Assembly (NCBI RefSeq): GCF_023161665.1
Contig: NZ_JALNTW010000004.1
Location: 23,082-87,081, forward strand
Length of the DNA stretch: 64,000 nt
Reading direction: 5' to 3'
DNA from: Shewanella sp. 1CM18E
GTDB lineage: Bacteria > Pseudomonadota > Gammaproteobacteria > Enterobacterales > Shewanellaceae
Part shown: piece by piece, positions 9,215-19,180 of the stretch
Numbering within the stretch: position 1 is the stretch's first letter
Layout of the letters: each line of letters starts with the position of its first letter
The notes under the pieces: generated by a model
The model's database searches: none
Seen by the model: the letters and a program-made list of their open reading frames with translations, nothing else
Told to the model about the DNA's origin: nothing
Translations under genes and position numbers: made by a program

Positions 9215-9940
9215 ATGCCTTTTACTTTTAAACGTTTTCATATCGACGATAGTCGCTGCGGTATGCCAGTTAGCACTGACGGTGTATTACTTGGTGCGTG
9301 GGCACCACTGGCTAAGGCGAAAAGTATTTTAGATATTGGCGCAGGTAGTGGGCTACTCAGTCTAATGGCCGCTCAGCGCAGCAAAGCCTGTATTACTGCA
9401 GTAGAGCTTGATCCATTAGCGGCTGCAGATTGCTTAAATAACTTTAGCGCTAGCCCTTGGTCTGCTCGCTTAGCATTAGTGTGCACTGACATAGCTAGTT
9501 ATAGCGCAGCCCAGCTTGAGTCTAACTCGCCTCGATTTGAGCATATCATCTGTAATCCGCCTTATTTTGCTAATGGGCCGCAGTCAGATAACAGCGCCAG
9601 AGCCACAGCCAGACACACTGACAGCTTAAGCTTTGACACTTTATTGCAGTGCATTAAAACCCTATTGGCCGATGATGGTGTGGTGAGTTTGATTTTGCCT
9701 AGCGAGTCAGTCGCGCAACTTGAAGCTAAACTTAAGCACTACCAGCTAGCGCTTCGAGGCAAACTGTTTGCCGCAAGCGTTGAGGGCAAAGTAGCTAATC
9801 GGCAGATCTTGCTGCTTGGTCATGCATCAAACACATTTGAGGCGACAAGCATTGAACAACAGCTGACTATCCGCCAGAAAAACGGCCAGTACAGCGATGA
9901 ATTTATCCAACTTAGTCAGGATTTTTATTTAAAGCTCTAG
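9215..9940 (+). CDS. trmN6: tRNA1(Val) (adenine37-N6)-methyltransferase TrmN6 (YfiC)
   Basis: This 241-residue SAM-dependent methyltransferase methylates N6 of A37 in tRNA1(Val). The Rossmann-fold SAM motif [10 protein letters not shown] is at about 39-48 and the N6-adenine catalytic motif NPPY is at 114-117. The N-terminal [25 protein letters not shown] is a strong TrmN6 hallmark. It is followed 67 bp later by srmB on the same strand; the two genes are also neighbours in E. coli, although divergent there. Confidence 0.93.
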   Translation: MPFTFKRFHIDDSRCGMPVSTDGVLLGAWAPLAKAKSILDIGAGSGLLSLMAAQRSKACITAVELDPLAAADCLNNFSASPWSARLALVCTDIASYSAAQLESNSPRFEHIICNPPYFANGPQSDNSARATARHTDSLSFDTLLQCIKTLLADDGVVSLILPSESVAQLEAKLKHYQLALRGKLFAASVEGKVANRQILLLGHASNTFEATSIEQQLTIRQKNGQYSDEFIQLSQDFYLKL

Positions 9941-10007
9941 ATGCAGCGATCTAATCGTTTAAAGTCTCTGCTATAAGCTTTATAATGTCCGGCTATTATT
10001 TATTGAG

Positions 10008-11243
10008 ATGCCACGCATGCAATTTGAAGATCTCCAGCTTGACCCTTGTTTGTTAGAGTCACTGAAAGCAATGGGCCACAACAAGCCCACTACGATACAA
10101 CAGCAAACAATCCCAGTCGCTATGGAGCAAAGAGATATCTTAGCTCGCGCGCCTACGGGCACGGGTAAAACAGCAAGCTTCCTTCTGCCTGCGTTGCAAC
10201 ACCTTATCGACTTCCCTCGTCGATACGGCGGCCGCGCACGAGTATTGATCTTAACGCCAACCCGTGAGCTTGCTAGCCAAATTCACCGTTATGCGAGTCA
10301 CCTTGCAACAGGTTTAGGTCTAGACACAGTGATTATCACTGGTGGTGTACCTTACGGCCCGCAAGAAGAAGCACTACAAAAGAACGTTGATATCTTAGTT
10401 GCTACGCCAGGTCGTTTAATGGAGTACCTAGATAAAGGTCACTTCAACGCTGAAGAAGTAGAAGTACTTGTTATCGACGAAGCAGACCGCATGCTAGACA
10501 TGGGTTTCTCTGCTGTTGTTGAAAGTATTGCTATCGAATCTGTTGGCCGTAAACAAACTATGTTGTTCTCAGCCACCCTTGAAGGCAGTGACGTAGGTCG
10601 TTTCTCACACAATCTACTGACTAACCCAGTTAAGTTAGAAGCTGAAGCACCACGCAGCGAAAAAGCTAAGATCCATCAGTGGATCCACTTAGCCGATGAC
10701 AAAGCGCATAAGTTTGCCTTGCTTGCAGCATTGTTAAAGCAAGAAGAAGTACAACGTACGATTGTCTTCGTTAAGACCCGTGAAGCTGTAGCTAGCCTTG
10801 AAGGTCTGCTACAGAAAGAAGGTATACCTTGTGCCTTTATGCGTGGCGATATGGAGCAGAAAGCGCGTTTCCAAGCGCTAGGTCGCTTTACCAAAGGTGA
10901 AGTAAACATCTTACTAGCGACTGACGTTGCAGCACGTGGTATCGACATTGACGGTATTACCCACGTTATCAACTTCGATATGCCTCGCTCTGCAGACACT
11001 TATGTTCACCGTATTGGCCGTACTGGTCGTGCTGGCGCTAAAGGTACTGCGATTTCGTTAGTTGAAGCACACGACATTCGCGTTGTGGGTAAAATTGAGC
11101 GTTATATCGGTCAGCCACTGAAGCGTCGCTTCGTCAAAGATCTGCGTCCAAAGAACAAAGAAGCTAAGCCACCAGGAAAGAAGAAAGCCGGTCCTGAAGG
11201 CAAAAACTTCAGCAAAAAGAATAAAAAGAAAAAGAAGAAGTAA
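10008..11243 (+). CDS. srmB: DEAD-box RNA helicase SrmB, 50S assembly
   Basis: This 411-residue ATP-dependent RNA helicase acts early in large ribosomal subunit assembly. The Q motif (PTTIQQQTIP), Walker A APTGTGKT (about 48-55), DEAD box IDEAD (156-160), SAT (188-190) and HRIGRTGRAG are all intact. The C-terminus is a lysine-rich RNA-binding tail ending in a run of lysines. The sequence TFSEL/QFEDL at the N-terminus and the phrase FDMPRS.DTY.HRIGRT match E. coli SrmB. Another ATG at 10017 has better spacing from GAG at 10005-10007 and may be the true start. Confidence 0.93.
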   Translation: MPRMQFEDLQLDPCLLESLKAMGHNKPTTIQQQTIPVAMEQRDILARAPTGTGKTASFLLPALQHLIDFPRRYGGRARVLILTPTRELASQIHRYASHLATGLGLDTVIITGGVPYGPQEEALQKNVDILVATPGRLMEYLDKGHFNAEEVEVLVIDEADRMLDMGFSAVVESIAIESVGRKQTMLFSATLEGSDVGRFSHNLLTNPVKLEAEAPRSEKAKIHQWIHLADDKAHKFALLAALLKQEEVQRTIVFVKTREAVASLEGLLQKEGIPCAFMRGDMEQKARFQALGRFTKGEVNILLATDVAARGIDIDGITHVINFDMPRSADTYVHRIGRTGRAGAKGTAISLVEAHDIRVVGKIERYIGQPLKRRFVKDLRPKNKEAKPPGKKKAGPEGKNFSKKNKKKKKK

Positions 11244-11276
11244 AATCGCTTCATCTATTCTTTAACAACAATATTT

Positions 11277-11307
11277 AAAGGGTCACAGTGATGTGACCCT
11301 TTTTTTA
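11277..11307 (+). terminator. Terminator of srmB
   Basis: AAAGGGTCACA and TGTGACCCTTT pair around the loop GTGA, followed by a T tract. It starts 34 bp after the srmB stop codon. Confidence 0.88.
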
Positions 11308-11447
11308 TCCACTCATCGCAAGATATATTTTCTTGCAACACCCTACAATTAGAAACATTTCATTTACAAATAATGATTTAACCTTGGCTTTGACTCTGGT
11401 AATTTAGGCATCAATCAAGATACCTTTTGCACGGACCAGCAGATCAG

Positions 11448-12671
11448 ATGACCTTTAATATAAAAACAATTCTTAGAAGAATGATGCCATTCTTTATTCT
11501 TACCGCATTTGTAATCGCTGCGATAATTCTTATTGGTACCAAACAAGCACCAGAGCAAAAGGCTGATGAAGTGCCGCTACCGATTATTGATGTGACAGAG
11601 GTTGAGCAGCGCACCGTTTCGCTTAACTTGCCCTCATATGGTGTTGTGACCCCAAAATACAAAACCCAACTAGTAACTGAAGTTCAAGGTCGCATGCTGT
11701 CTATTTCAGCAAACTTTGTTGCTGGCGGCGTGGTCAAAAAAGGCGATGAACTAGCGGTTATTGAACCATCTGATTACGAGGCAGACTTGATGCAAGCGCA
11801 AGCCTCACTTGCTCAAGCAAAAGCCGCGCTTGAAGAAGAACGTGCCAAAGGTGAAGTCGCTAAAAATGACTGGAAAGGTTATGACGGCGGCATTCCGCCA
11901 GAGCTTGGTTTACGTTTACCTCAGCTAAAACAAGAGCAAGCTAATGTGAAGTTCCAGCAAGCAGCTCTTGCTCGTGCCCAGCGTAATTTAGAGCGCACAG
12001 TTATTCGTGCACCATTTGACGGAATAATCAAAGCACGTAACGTCGATTTAGGTCAGTACGTTACCTTAGGTACAAACTTAGGTGAGTTATACGACACGCA
12101 AATTGCAGAAGTTCGCTTACCACTGTCAAACAATGATCTTGCCTACTTAGAGTCGGTTGATAACCCAGACACTGATGTTAGCTTAAGCGCTGATCTCGCG
12201 GGCAAAACCATTACTTGGCAAGGACAAATTATTCGCAGCGAAGGCGTGATTGATGCTGAAAACCGCATGGTTTACTTAGTTGCTGAAGTGAAAGATCCCT
12301 ACCTACGCAGTGAACGCCTTGAAGGCCAGCTACCACTTAAATACGGCACCTTTGTTACTGCTGTAATTAAAGGCCGCACCGTAACAGGCATAGTTAAACT
12401 GCCACGTCACTTAGTACGCAGTAATAAAGTAACGGTTGTTAACGATGACAATAGTATCGAGCTTAGAGAAGTTAACATCGTAAAAAGCGATCTTGAAAAC
12501 GTATACATCAAAGACAGCCTTGCCGATGGTGAGCGTATATCTTTGACTAACCTTACCAATGCCGAAAATGGTCAATTAGTGAAAGTCTTGGGCGAGCAAA
12601 ACAACTCATCACAAGATGAAGCAACCGAGACAGGCAATGAAGAGCAACTTGCTAACGCAGGAGCTCAATAA
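11448..12671 (+). CDS. RND efflux periplasmic adaptor (membrane fusion protein)
   Basis: This is an HlyD/AcrA-type adaptor of about 407 residues that links an inner-membrane RND pump to an outer-membrane channel. An N-terminal signal anchor (MMPFFILTAFVIAAIILIG) is followed by half of a lipoyl domain, a coiled-coil hairpin (QAQASLAQAKAALEEERAKG ... RAQRNLERTVIRAPFDG) and beta-barrel segments. I prefer the ATG at 11448 over an in-frame TTG at 11427; neither has a clear ribosome binding site. Its stop codon overlaps the start of the pump gene by one base (TAATG), so the two are translationally coupled. Confidence 0.9.
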   Translation: MTFNIKTILRRMMPFFILTAFVIAAIILIGTKQAPEQKADEVPLPIIDVTEVEQRTVSLNLPSYGVVTPKYKTQLVTEVQGRMLSISANFVAGGVVKKGDELAVIEPSDYEADLMQAQASLAQAKAALEEERAKGEVAKNDWKGYDGGIPPELGLRLPQLKQEQANVKFQQAALARAQRNLERTVIRAPFDGIIKARNVDLGQYVTLGTNLGELYDTQIAEVRLPLSNNDLAYLESVDNPDTDVSLSADLAGKTITWQGQIIRSEGVIDAENRMVYLVAEVKDPYLRSERLEGQLPLKYGTFVTAVIKGRTVTGIVKLPRHLVRSNKVTVVNDDNSIELREVNIVKSDLENVYIKDSLADGERISLTNLTNAENGQLVKVLGEQNNSSQDEATETGNEEQLANAGAQ

Positions 12672-15600
12672 TGAACCCAGAAACTCCAACGTCAACAAGC
12701 GCATCGAGTCAAACCGGCATTATTGCCTGGTTTGCCCGTAATAATGTTGCCTCAAATCTACTTATGTGGATTTTGATCATCGGTGGTCTATTTAGCACCT
12801 TGATAATCAACAAAGAGGTGTTTCCATCGTTTGAGCTCAATTACATTAATATCACCGTCGCCTACCCTGGCGCCGCACCTCAAGAAATTGAGGAAGGTAT
12901 TAACATTAAAATCGAAGAAGCTATTCAAGACATTAATGGCATCAAAAAAGTCAGCTCTGTCGCCAGCGAAGGTGTTGGCTCTGTGTCAATTGAGGTAGAA
13001 GACAGCTACGATCCACAAGACGTGTTAGATGAAGCCAAACTACGTATCGATGCGATCTCAACCTTTCCAGTAAACATTGAAAAGCCGGATATCTTCCGCG
13101 TTAAACCTGAAAACAATGTCATTTGGATTTCAGTTTATGGCGACCAGTCACTGCAAGAGATGAAAGAACTGGCCAAGGTGATCCGCGACGATATTGCCGC
13201 ACTTCCTGCAGTCACTAAAGCAAAAGTAACTGGGGTACGTGATTACGAGATTGGCATTGAACTGTCTGAAGATAAACTACGTGAATATGGCCTTACCTTT
13301 TCGCAAGTAGCACAGGCGGTACAAAACTCATCGATAGATTTACCCGGCGGTTCAATTCGCGCTAAAGATGGCGACATCTTGCTGCGTACCAAAGGCCAAG
13401 CTTATACCGGTGAAGACTTTTCGCAAATCGTTGTCAGTACCCGCCCTGATGGCAGCCGTATTATGTTGCCACAAGTGGCTACGATTAATGATGGTTTTGA
13501 AGAGCGTTTAGAGTACACCCGTTTTAATGGTCAACCATCAGCGATTATTGAAGTCCTTAGTGTTGACGATCAAAACGCGCTGGATATTTCAGAACAAGTT
13601 AAAGCCTATGTTGAGCAAAAGCGTGACGTTTTGCCTACAGGGGCAAAGCTCGATACTTGGGGTGACTTGACCCATTATCTTAAGGGTCGTTTGAACATGA
13701 TGCTGTCTAATATGTTCTACGGTGCCTTGCTGGTATTTTTGATTCTAGCGCTGTTCTTAGAAATTAAACTGGCGTTTTGGGTCATGATGGGGCTACCAAT
13801 TAGCTTCCTTGGTGCCATGCTATTTATGCCACTTGAGCCGTTTTCTTTATCAATTAACTTATTAACACTATTCGCCTTTATTCTGGTGCTAGGGATAGTG
13901 GTGGACGACGCCATTGTGATTGGTGAAAGCGCCTATAGTGAGATAGAAGAAAAAGGCCACTCTTTAGATAACGTCATTAAAGGCGCCAAAAAAGTCGCTA
14001 TGCCCGCCACCTTTGGTGTACTCACAACCATTGCGGCATTTATGCCAATGCTAATGGTCTCAGGCCCACAGGGAATTATTTGGAAATCCATCGGTATGGT
14101 GGTGGTGTTATGCCTAATATTTTCTTTGATTGAATCAAAACTGATTTTGCCAGCTCACTTAGCACATATGAAACCGCGTAAGCCTCGTGAGCAACTCGGT
14201 ACCCTAGGCCGTTTAAAAGCTAAGCTTAATGACAAGCTACAAAGCTTTATTCATAACTACTATCGCCCGTTTTTAGAGCGTTGTATTGTGCAGCGTTATA
14301 ACGCGGTTGCCGTGTTTATTGGCGTATTGATTTTATCAATCTCACTAGTGCTCAGCGGCCAAGTGCGCTGGGTGTTCTTCCCTAATCTGCCATCTGACTT
14401 TATTCAGGTTAATCTGGAAATGGAAGAAGGCAGCTCGGAAGAAAATACCTTAAAAGTCGTACAAGAAGTTGAAGAAGCGCTCTACGCCATGAACGATGAA
14501 ATGGAGCAAGAGCTTGGTTACCCTGTGGTTAAACACAGCTTCATTAATATGAGTTCACGCACTTCAGCATTCTTGTTTGCTGAGCTGACCAAAGGCGAAG
14601 ACCGTGAAGTCGACGGCGAAGCCATTGCTACCGCATGGCGTAAAAACCTGCCTGAACTACTCGCGGTGAAAAAGCTTAATATTAACGCCAGTACTAATGA
14701 AGGTGGAGATATCTCATTTAGGCTAACCTCGAGCAATCTAGACCAACTATCTAAAGCCTCTGAAGAGCTCAAGCAAAAGCTTAGAACTTATGAAGGCGTG
14801 TATGACATTGCTGATAACTTCTCATCAGCTAGCCAAGAAATTAAACTGAAAATCCGTCCAGAAGCTGAAGCCTTAGGCTTAACTTTGTCAGATCTTGCGC
14901 GCCAAGTTCGCTATGGATTCTATGGCTATGAAGCTCAGCGGATTTTGCGTAATAAAGAAGAAGTTAAAGTGATGGTGCGCTACCCATTAGAACAGCGCCG
15001 CACTGTAGGCCACCTTGAGAATATGCTGATCCGCACTCCAAGTGGCGTAGCAGTACCTTTCTCAACTGTAGCAGACTTACAACTGGGTGATTCATACTCG
15101 TCTATCACCCGCGTTGATGGTCGCCGCGCGATTACGATTAATGCCAATGCTGATACCAATAAGGTTGAGCCGTCAAAAGTGGTGAGTGAAATACAAAACG
15201 ATTTCTTACCGCAGCTGCAGGCTAAATATCCTAATATCTCAACCGCACTTGATGGCGGTAGCGCAGATGAGCAAAGCGCCCTGATTAGCTTGCTACAAGG
15301 TTTCTTCTTTGCGCTATTTACTATTTACGCGCTAATGGCTATTCCGCTTAAATCCTACAGCCAGCCACTGATCATTATGTCGGTGATCCCATTTGGCATG
15401 ATTGGTGCGCTGTTTGGTCACTTTATTCTTGGCCTCAACATGAGCATCTTGAGTCTTTGTGGCATTGTGGCGCTAGCCGGTGTGGTAGTAAACGACTCGC
15501 TGATTTTAGTGGACTTTGTTAACCGCGCCCGCGCTGAAGGCCACAGTATTATTAGAGCGGCTGTTGATTCAGGCTGTTACCGCTTTAGAGCGATTATCTT

Positions 15601-15832
15601 AACCTCGCTGACAACCTTTGTTGGTCTAGTGCCTATCTTGCTTGAAAAGAGTTTACAGGCGCAGATTGTCATTCCAATGGCGGCGTCTTTAGCATTTGGT
15701 ATTTTATTCTCGACGGTCGTCACCTTAGTCTTGGTGCCTTTGCTGTACATCATCTTAGATGATATTAGGCGTACTTTGCGTCGCTTTTTCAATTGGTGGT
15801 GGAAGCCAAAAACCGATGAGGTGTCAGCTTAA
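12671..15832 (+). CDS. RND efflux pump, HAE-1/AcrB-like inner-membrane transporter
   Basis: This 1053-residue proton-driven exporter has the classic RND layout: a TM1 anchor (residues about 28-48), two large periplasmic loops, and clusters of helices at about 340-500 and 870-1035. The proton-relay aspartates are visible in TM4 (GIVVDDAIVIGE). The TM10 counterpart reads GVVVNDSLILVDF, without the lysine of AcrB. No TolC-like gene or local regulator accompanies the pair, so it probably uses a channel encoded elsewhere. Substrates cannot be told from sequence. Confidence 0.92.
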   Translation: MNPETPTSTSASSQTGIIAWFARNNVASNLLMWILIIGGLFSTLIINKEVFPSFELNYINITVAYPGAAPQEIEEGINIKIEEAIQDINGIKKVSSVASEGVGSVSIEVEDSYDPQDVLDEAKLRIDAISTFPVNIEKPDIFRVKPENNVIWISVYGDQSLQEMKELAKVIRDDIAALPAVTKAKVTGVRDYEIGIELSEDKLREYGLTFSQVAQAVQNSSIDLPGGSIRAKDGDILLRTKGQAYTGEDFSQIVVSTRPDGSRIMLPQVATINDGFEERLEYTRFNGQPSAIIEVLSVDDQNALDISEQVKAYVEQKRDVLPTGAKLDTWGDLTHYLKGRLNMMLSNMFYGALLVFLILALFLEIKLAFWVMMGLPISFLGAMLFMPLEPFSLSINLLTLFAFILVLGIVVDDAIVIGESAYSEIEEKGHSLDNVIKGAKKVAMPATFGVLTTIAAFMPMLMVSGPQGIIWKSIGMVVVLCLIFSLIESKLILPAHLAHMKPRKPREQLGTLGRLKAKLNDKLQSFIHNYYRPFLERCIVQRYNAVAVFIGVLILSISLVLSGQVRWVFFPNLPSDFIQVNLEMEEGSSEENTLKVVQEVEEALYAMNDEMEQELGYPVVKHSFINMSSRTSAFLFAELTKGEDREVDGEAIATAWRKNLPELLAVKKLNINASTNEGGDISFRLTSSNLDQLSKASEELKQKLRTYEGVYDIADNFSSASQEIKLKIRPEAEALGLTLSDLARQVRYGFYGYEAQRILRNKEEVKVMVRYPLEQRRTVGHLENMLIRTPSGVAVPFSTVADLQLGDSYSSITRVDGRRAITINANADTNKVEPSKVVSEIQNDFLPQLQAKYPNISTALDGGSADEQSALISLLQGFFFALFTIYALMAIPLKSYSQPLIIMSVIPFGMIGALFGHFILGLNMSILSLCGIVALAGVVVNDSLILVDFVNRARAEGHSIIRAAVDSGCYRFRAIILTSLTTFVGLVPILLEKSLQAQIVIPMAASLAFGILFSTVVTLVLVPLLYIILDDIRRTLRRFFNWWWKPKTDEVSA

Positions 15833-15846
15833 CGATTAAAAAACTT

Positions 15847-15869
15847 GGGAGGCTTAGCCTCCCTTTTTT
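15847..15869 (+). terminator. Terminator of the RND operon
   Basis: GGGAGGC and GCCTCCC pair around TTA and are followed by TTTTTT, 14 bp past the pump stop codon. Confidence 0.85.
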
Positions 15870-15951
15870 ATACCGCAACTCGATCCAGCAAACAGATTTA
15901 ACCTGCTGAAAGCTTTATTCTGTGGTTATACCGTTTTTAGATAGGTCCCCC

Positions 15952-16560
15952 ATGGAAGCTCAACAACCCACTCTTGTTTACGATATTCGCAATAGCCGTT
16001 ACCTCAATATTACTGGGCGCTGTACTTTGCAATGCCAGTTTTGTCCTAAACACAATGGCAGTAAACAGGTGCATGAGTACCAACTAGATCTAAATCGTCA
16101 ACCAAAAGCAGATGAACTCATTAGCCAGCTCGGTGATGTTAGCCAGTTTGATGAATATGTATTTTGTGGCTACGGCGAGCCTACGCTGAACTTGGCAACC
16201 TTGCTTACTGTTGCCAGCGAAATTAAAAATCGGGCCGGCAAGGTGCGGGTCAATACCGATGGTTTAGGTAACTTATTCCATAGGCGCAATATTTTACCAG
16301 AATTAGCCAACTGCGTAGATAGCTTATCCATTTCACTTAATGCCGATACAGAGATAAGTTATTTGCAGCATTGCCGCCCTAAGCTCGCAGGCTCTTATGA
16401 AGCCTTATTAGACTTTATCAAGCTGGCGCCTGAATATATAAACGATGTGCAAGTATCAGCCATTAACGGTCTTGCTGGAGTGGATATTAACGCTTGCCGG
16501 CAAATCGTCGAATCTAGAGGCGCTGTGTTTAAGCAACGAGAGCTGGATATTGTCGGCTAG
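15952..16560 (+). CDS. Radical SAM protein of the TatD-associated type
   Basis: This protein of about 202 residues has the radical SAM cluster motif CTLQCQFC (CxxxCxxC) near its N-terminus, followed by PKHNG. Other marks are VFCGYGEPTLNL, VRVNTDGLGNLF, the SLSISLNAD strand and the HCRPKL motif, which together fit the small TatD-linked radical SAM family (TIGR04038 type). Such enzymes cleave S-adenosylmethionine to make a 5'-deoxyadenosyl radical; the substrate is unknown. I choose the ATG at 15952, preceded by TAGGT, over an upstream GTG at 15922. No tatD-like gene lies next to it. Confidence 0.82.
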   Translation: MEAQQPTLVYDIRNSRYLNITGRCTLQCQFCPKHNGSKQVHEYQLDLNRQPKADELISQLGDVSQFDEYVFCGYGEPTLNLATLLTVASEIKNRAGKVRVNTDGLGNLFHRRNILPELANCVDSLSISLNADTEISYLQHCRPKLAGSYEALLDFIKLAPEYINDVQVSAINGLAGVDINACRQIVESRGAVFKQRELDIVG

Positions 16561-16583
16561 TTAAGCTAATCGAATTAATAGAC

Positions 16584-16840
16584 TATAACCTATTAATATA
16601 AAGATTTGGTCGCTCAGCGAGAGTTTAGTAGCACTGAGACAAGGCCATTAAGAGCCTACTCTTGTTCATTCATAATCACAGAACTAGAGTCGCTAAAACT
16701 CGCCATTCTGGAGCGGTTTTGGCTGCCTACTTCTGCGTTGAATAACTTTATAAGGGAGCAACCATTCTTGCAGTTACTCGCCTTGAATTAGTTTGCCAAA
16801 AACGCTCTGAGTAGAACAACTACTTATACTAATAGGTATA
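16584..16840. mobile_element. MITE-like repeat, full copy 1 (most diverged)
   Basis: This 257-bp element fills most of the gap between the radical SAM gene and the PAS/GGDEF gene. Its ends are degenerate versions of ATACCAATCAGTATAA and its reverse complement. Its interior shares long matches with copies 2 and 3: CTCAGCGAGAGTTTAG, TCGCTAAAACTCGCCATTCT, GGCTGCCTACTTCTGCGTTG and TTGAATTAGTTTGCCAAAA. No transposase is encoded. The rest of the gap (16841-16914) should hold the promoter of the next gene. Confidence 0.75.
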
Positions 16841-16914
16841 AAGCTTATAAAACTGGTTAGGCCGACAATTCGTGTTAGTATATTGCGCATAATAACCGTA
16901 ATAAAAATCGATAC

Positions 16915-19134
16915 ATGCTAAGCCGCAAACTACCATTATTAATCAGTGCTCAAGGGATCCATTGGTCTCAGCCGCGAATTTTAGCCATCGCCAGTCAGCT
17001 TTGTATGCTACTAGTGACAGTGATCATTCTGACTAATATCATCATCACCTTAGGTGAAAGACGTTTGCAAGAAGACTGGGCAACTCAGCGATATAGTGAG
17101 CTGCAAGCTGTGGGCGCATTAATCTCTGACAAGGTGACTTTTCAGCAATTCAGAACCCAAATGTTTGCTAAGTCTGAATTATTAAAACAATATTTAGCCC
17201 TGCCATCCGCTGAAAACCAAAAAAAGCTGCTCAATAATTGGGATACCTTAGTTAATAACGTGCCTGAGTTATTAGGTATCGCCCTTTACGATCCTCAAGG
17301 TCAACACAGGTTTGCCAGTAGCAATGACTTTGGTAAAGAGAGTTTGCCATCAGCTTTATTAGGTAGCGCCCGTAATATGGGCGGTAATGAGATTTATACC
17401 TCCCCGCTTGAGTTCACGCCAATCAATGGCCAGCTTGAGCCTTATCTGTACCAATTTGCTTGGCTAGAAAATCCAGACCAAAGCGTTCGTGGCTATCTTG
17501 TTACCTATAACTCGATGGCAAAAATGCTAAGAAACATTAAGCCAGCCTATTCTAGTGAGCAAGCGCCACTAATGATGCTTGATACTCAAGGTTTACTGTA
17601 TGCCGGTGCACAATCTAGTAGCAGTGTGGGCCGTTTACCTGAAACCATGGGGGGCAGTTTAAAGCAATCCTACCCAGCATTATGGCGCAAAATGGCCATG
17701 AGCAATTTCGGTCAATTCCATGGCGACGCCGCCAGTTTTGTTTATCTAAAAGTTGAGCTAACCACTCAATATGAAACACGTCGAGAGTACTTCTTGGTGT
17801 CTTATATTAAGAATGATGAAATTGCAGCCAAGTTCTCGCAATGGCGCAACATTCTTATCTTAGGTGCATCAACGCTAACCTTGCTTGCCGCTATTGTTAT
17901 CTTTTTAACTCACTTATATCGCTTAGTGCAGCGCTCTCGTGAGTTTAGTATTTATATGACCAACCGCTTATTCGACTCAGATAAAGGCTGTATCATCGCC
18001 AGCGATAGTGGCCGAGTCGTTATTGCCAACAACACAGTATCAAAGCTACTTCATCAGCCCATTGACGAGCTATCAGATCGCAGTTTGCAGCGAATTTTGA
18101 AAATGGATGAAGATGAATACAGCCAATTCTTAGATCAGATGCAAACTAAAAAAGAATGGCGTGGCGAGCTACTTATCGATCCTGATAGCTATAAGTGGCT
18201 AGCTATTCACAGTCGCACCGAAATTGGTGCCGACAATAAACGCAGTTACATGCTGGTCACCTTTGAAGATATTAGCGAGCTCAAGCAAGTTCAGCAGCAA
18301 GCGACTCTGTGCCGCTTATTGAATGACGTACCAATGGCCAGCGTGTTAACTGACGCCAAAGGCCTTGTGCTAAAAGCAAACGACGCCTTTAACCAACTTT
18401 TACAGATTGAAGATAGCACCACGCTTAATGTCAGCACTTTATTGAGTGATGAGTTTAGTCAGCAATGGCCACAAATTTCACAGCAACTGCAAATTCAAGG
18501 CTGTTGGAAAGGACAGGTATTTGTTGTACTTAGTCACGCGCCAGATCAATTCTTACAAGCAACACTAAAAGGCCACTTGGATAGCTCAGGTGAACTGGAA
18601 TACATTCACTGCAGTTTTGAGCTAGCAGAGCAAAGAGCATTCGCCAGAGAAAATGGCAGCTTAGTGCCAAAGCGCAGCACCATCTTTAATCACAAAGATG
18701 ACTTAGAGCGTTATTTCACTAACCTAACGCAAAAGTGCAAAGACTTCTCTAGCTTGCTAATGATAGATATTAGTGCCGATGGAATGCTTAGCCATATGAG
18801 TGATTTAGGTCAGCTTGAATCGCGCCAAAAGGAAGTCGAAATTCACCTACTGCGCGATTTACCACACCGCTATCAAATGTCTCATTGGCAGCTGGGTAAA
18901 TTGATTGTGGTGTTGCCAGATACTAATTCAGATCAAGCGCACTACTTTGCCCTAGAGAGCCTAAATAAACTCAATGATAATGGCTTAGGTGACGGGATTT
19001 GTATAGGTATTGCTTCGTATCAAGCGGGGCAAACTTTAGAGCAGCTAATCGCCAATGCGGGAGTTGCACTAAAACGTGCAAAGCAAACCGGTGATCAAAA
19101 TATCTGCCAAGCCTTTACCCGTTTTGATAGCTAA
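16915..19134 (+). CDS. Membrane sensor with two PAS regions and a degenerate GGDEF domain
   Basis: This 739-residue signalling protein has TM1 at about 23-45, an extracytoplasmic sensor to about 310, TM2 at about 312-334, PAS-like regions near 345-450 and 455-565, and a C-terminal GGDEF fold. The fold is recognised by its end (GIASYQAGQTLEQLIANAGVALKRAKQTGDQNI), but the active-site loop reads HWQLGKLIVVLPD instead of RxGGDEFxxLLP, and no RxxD inhibitory site precedes it. It is therefore unlikely to make cyclic di-GMP. It may act as a sensor or scaffold. Its terminator is split by MITE copy 2. Confidence 0.8.
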   Translation: MLSRKLPLLISAQGIHWSQPRILAIASQLCMLLVTVIILTNIIITLGERRLQEDWATQRYSELQAVGALISDKVTFQQFRTQMFAKSELLKQYLALPSAENQKKLLNNWDTLVNNVPELLGIALYDPQGQHRFASSNDFGKESLPSALLGSARNMGGNEIYTSPLEFTPINGQLEPYLYQFAWLENPDQSVRGYLVTYNSMAKMLRNIKPAYSSEQAPLMMLDTQGLLYAGAQSSSSVGRLPETMGGSLKQSYPALWRKMAMSNFGQFHGDAASFVYLKVELTTQYETRREYFLVSYIKNDEIAAKFSQWRNILILGASTLTLLAAIVIFLTHLYRLVQRSREFSIYMTNRLFDSDKGCIIASDSGRVVIANNTVSKLLHQPIDELSDRSLQRILKMDEDEYSQFLDQMQTKKEWRGELLIDPDSYKWLAIHSRTEIGADNKRSYMLVTFEDISELKQVQQQATLCRLLNDVPMASVLTDAKGLVLKANDAFNQLLQIEDSTTLNVSTLLSDEFSQQWPQISQQLQIQGCWKGQVFVVLSHAPDQFLQATLKGHLDSSGELEYIHCSFELAEQRAFARENGSLVPKRSTIFNHKDDLERYFTNLTQKCKDFSSLLMIDISADGMLSHMSDLGQLESRQKEVEIHLLRDLPHRYQMSHWQLGKLIVVLPDTNSDQAHYFALESLNKLNDNGLGDGICIGIASYQAGQTLEQLIANAGVALKRAKQTGDQNICQAFTRFDS

Positions 19135-19180
19135 TTGCGGCTAATCCCTTGCGATTAAAAACAGCCTAAAACCAGCAGTT

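Noticed and set aside
11427..11447. Alternative TTG start of the efflux adaptor
   Set aside because: No ribosome binding site and the extra residues do not resemble a signal anchor; the ATG at 11448 fits better.
16606..16791. 61-codon frame inside MITE copy 1
   Set aside because: It is within the repeat, is not conserved in the other copies as a frame, and has no coding signature.
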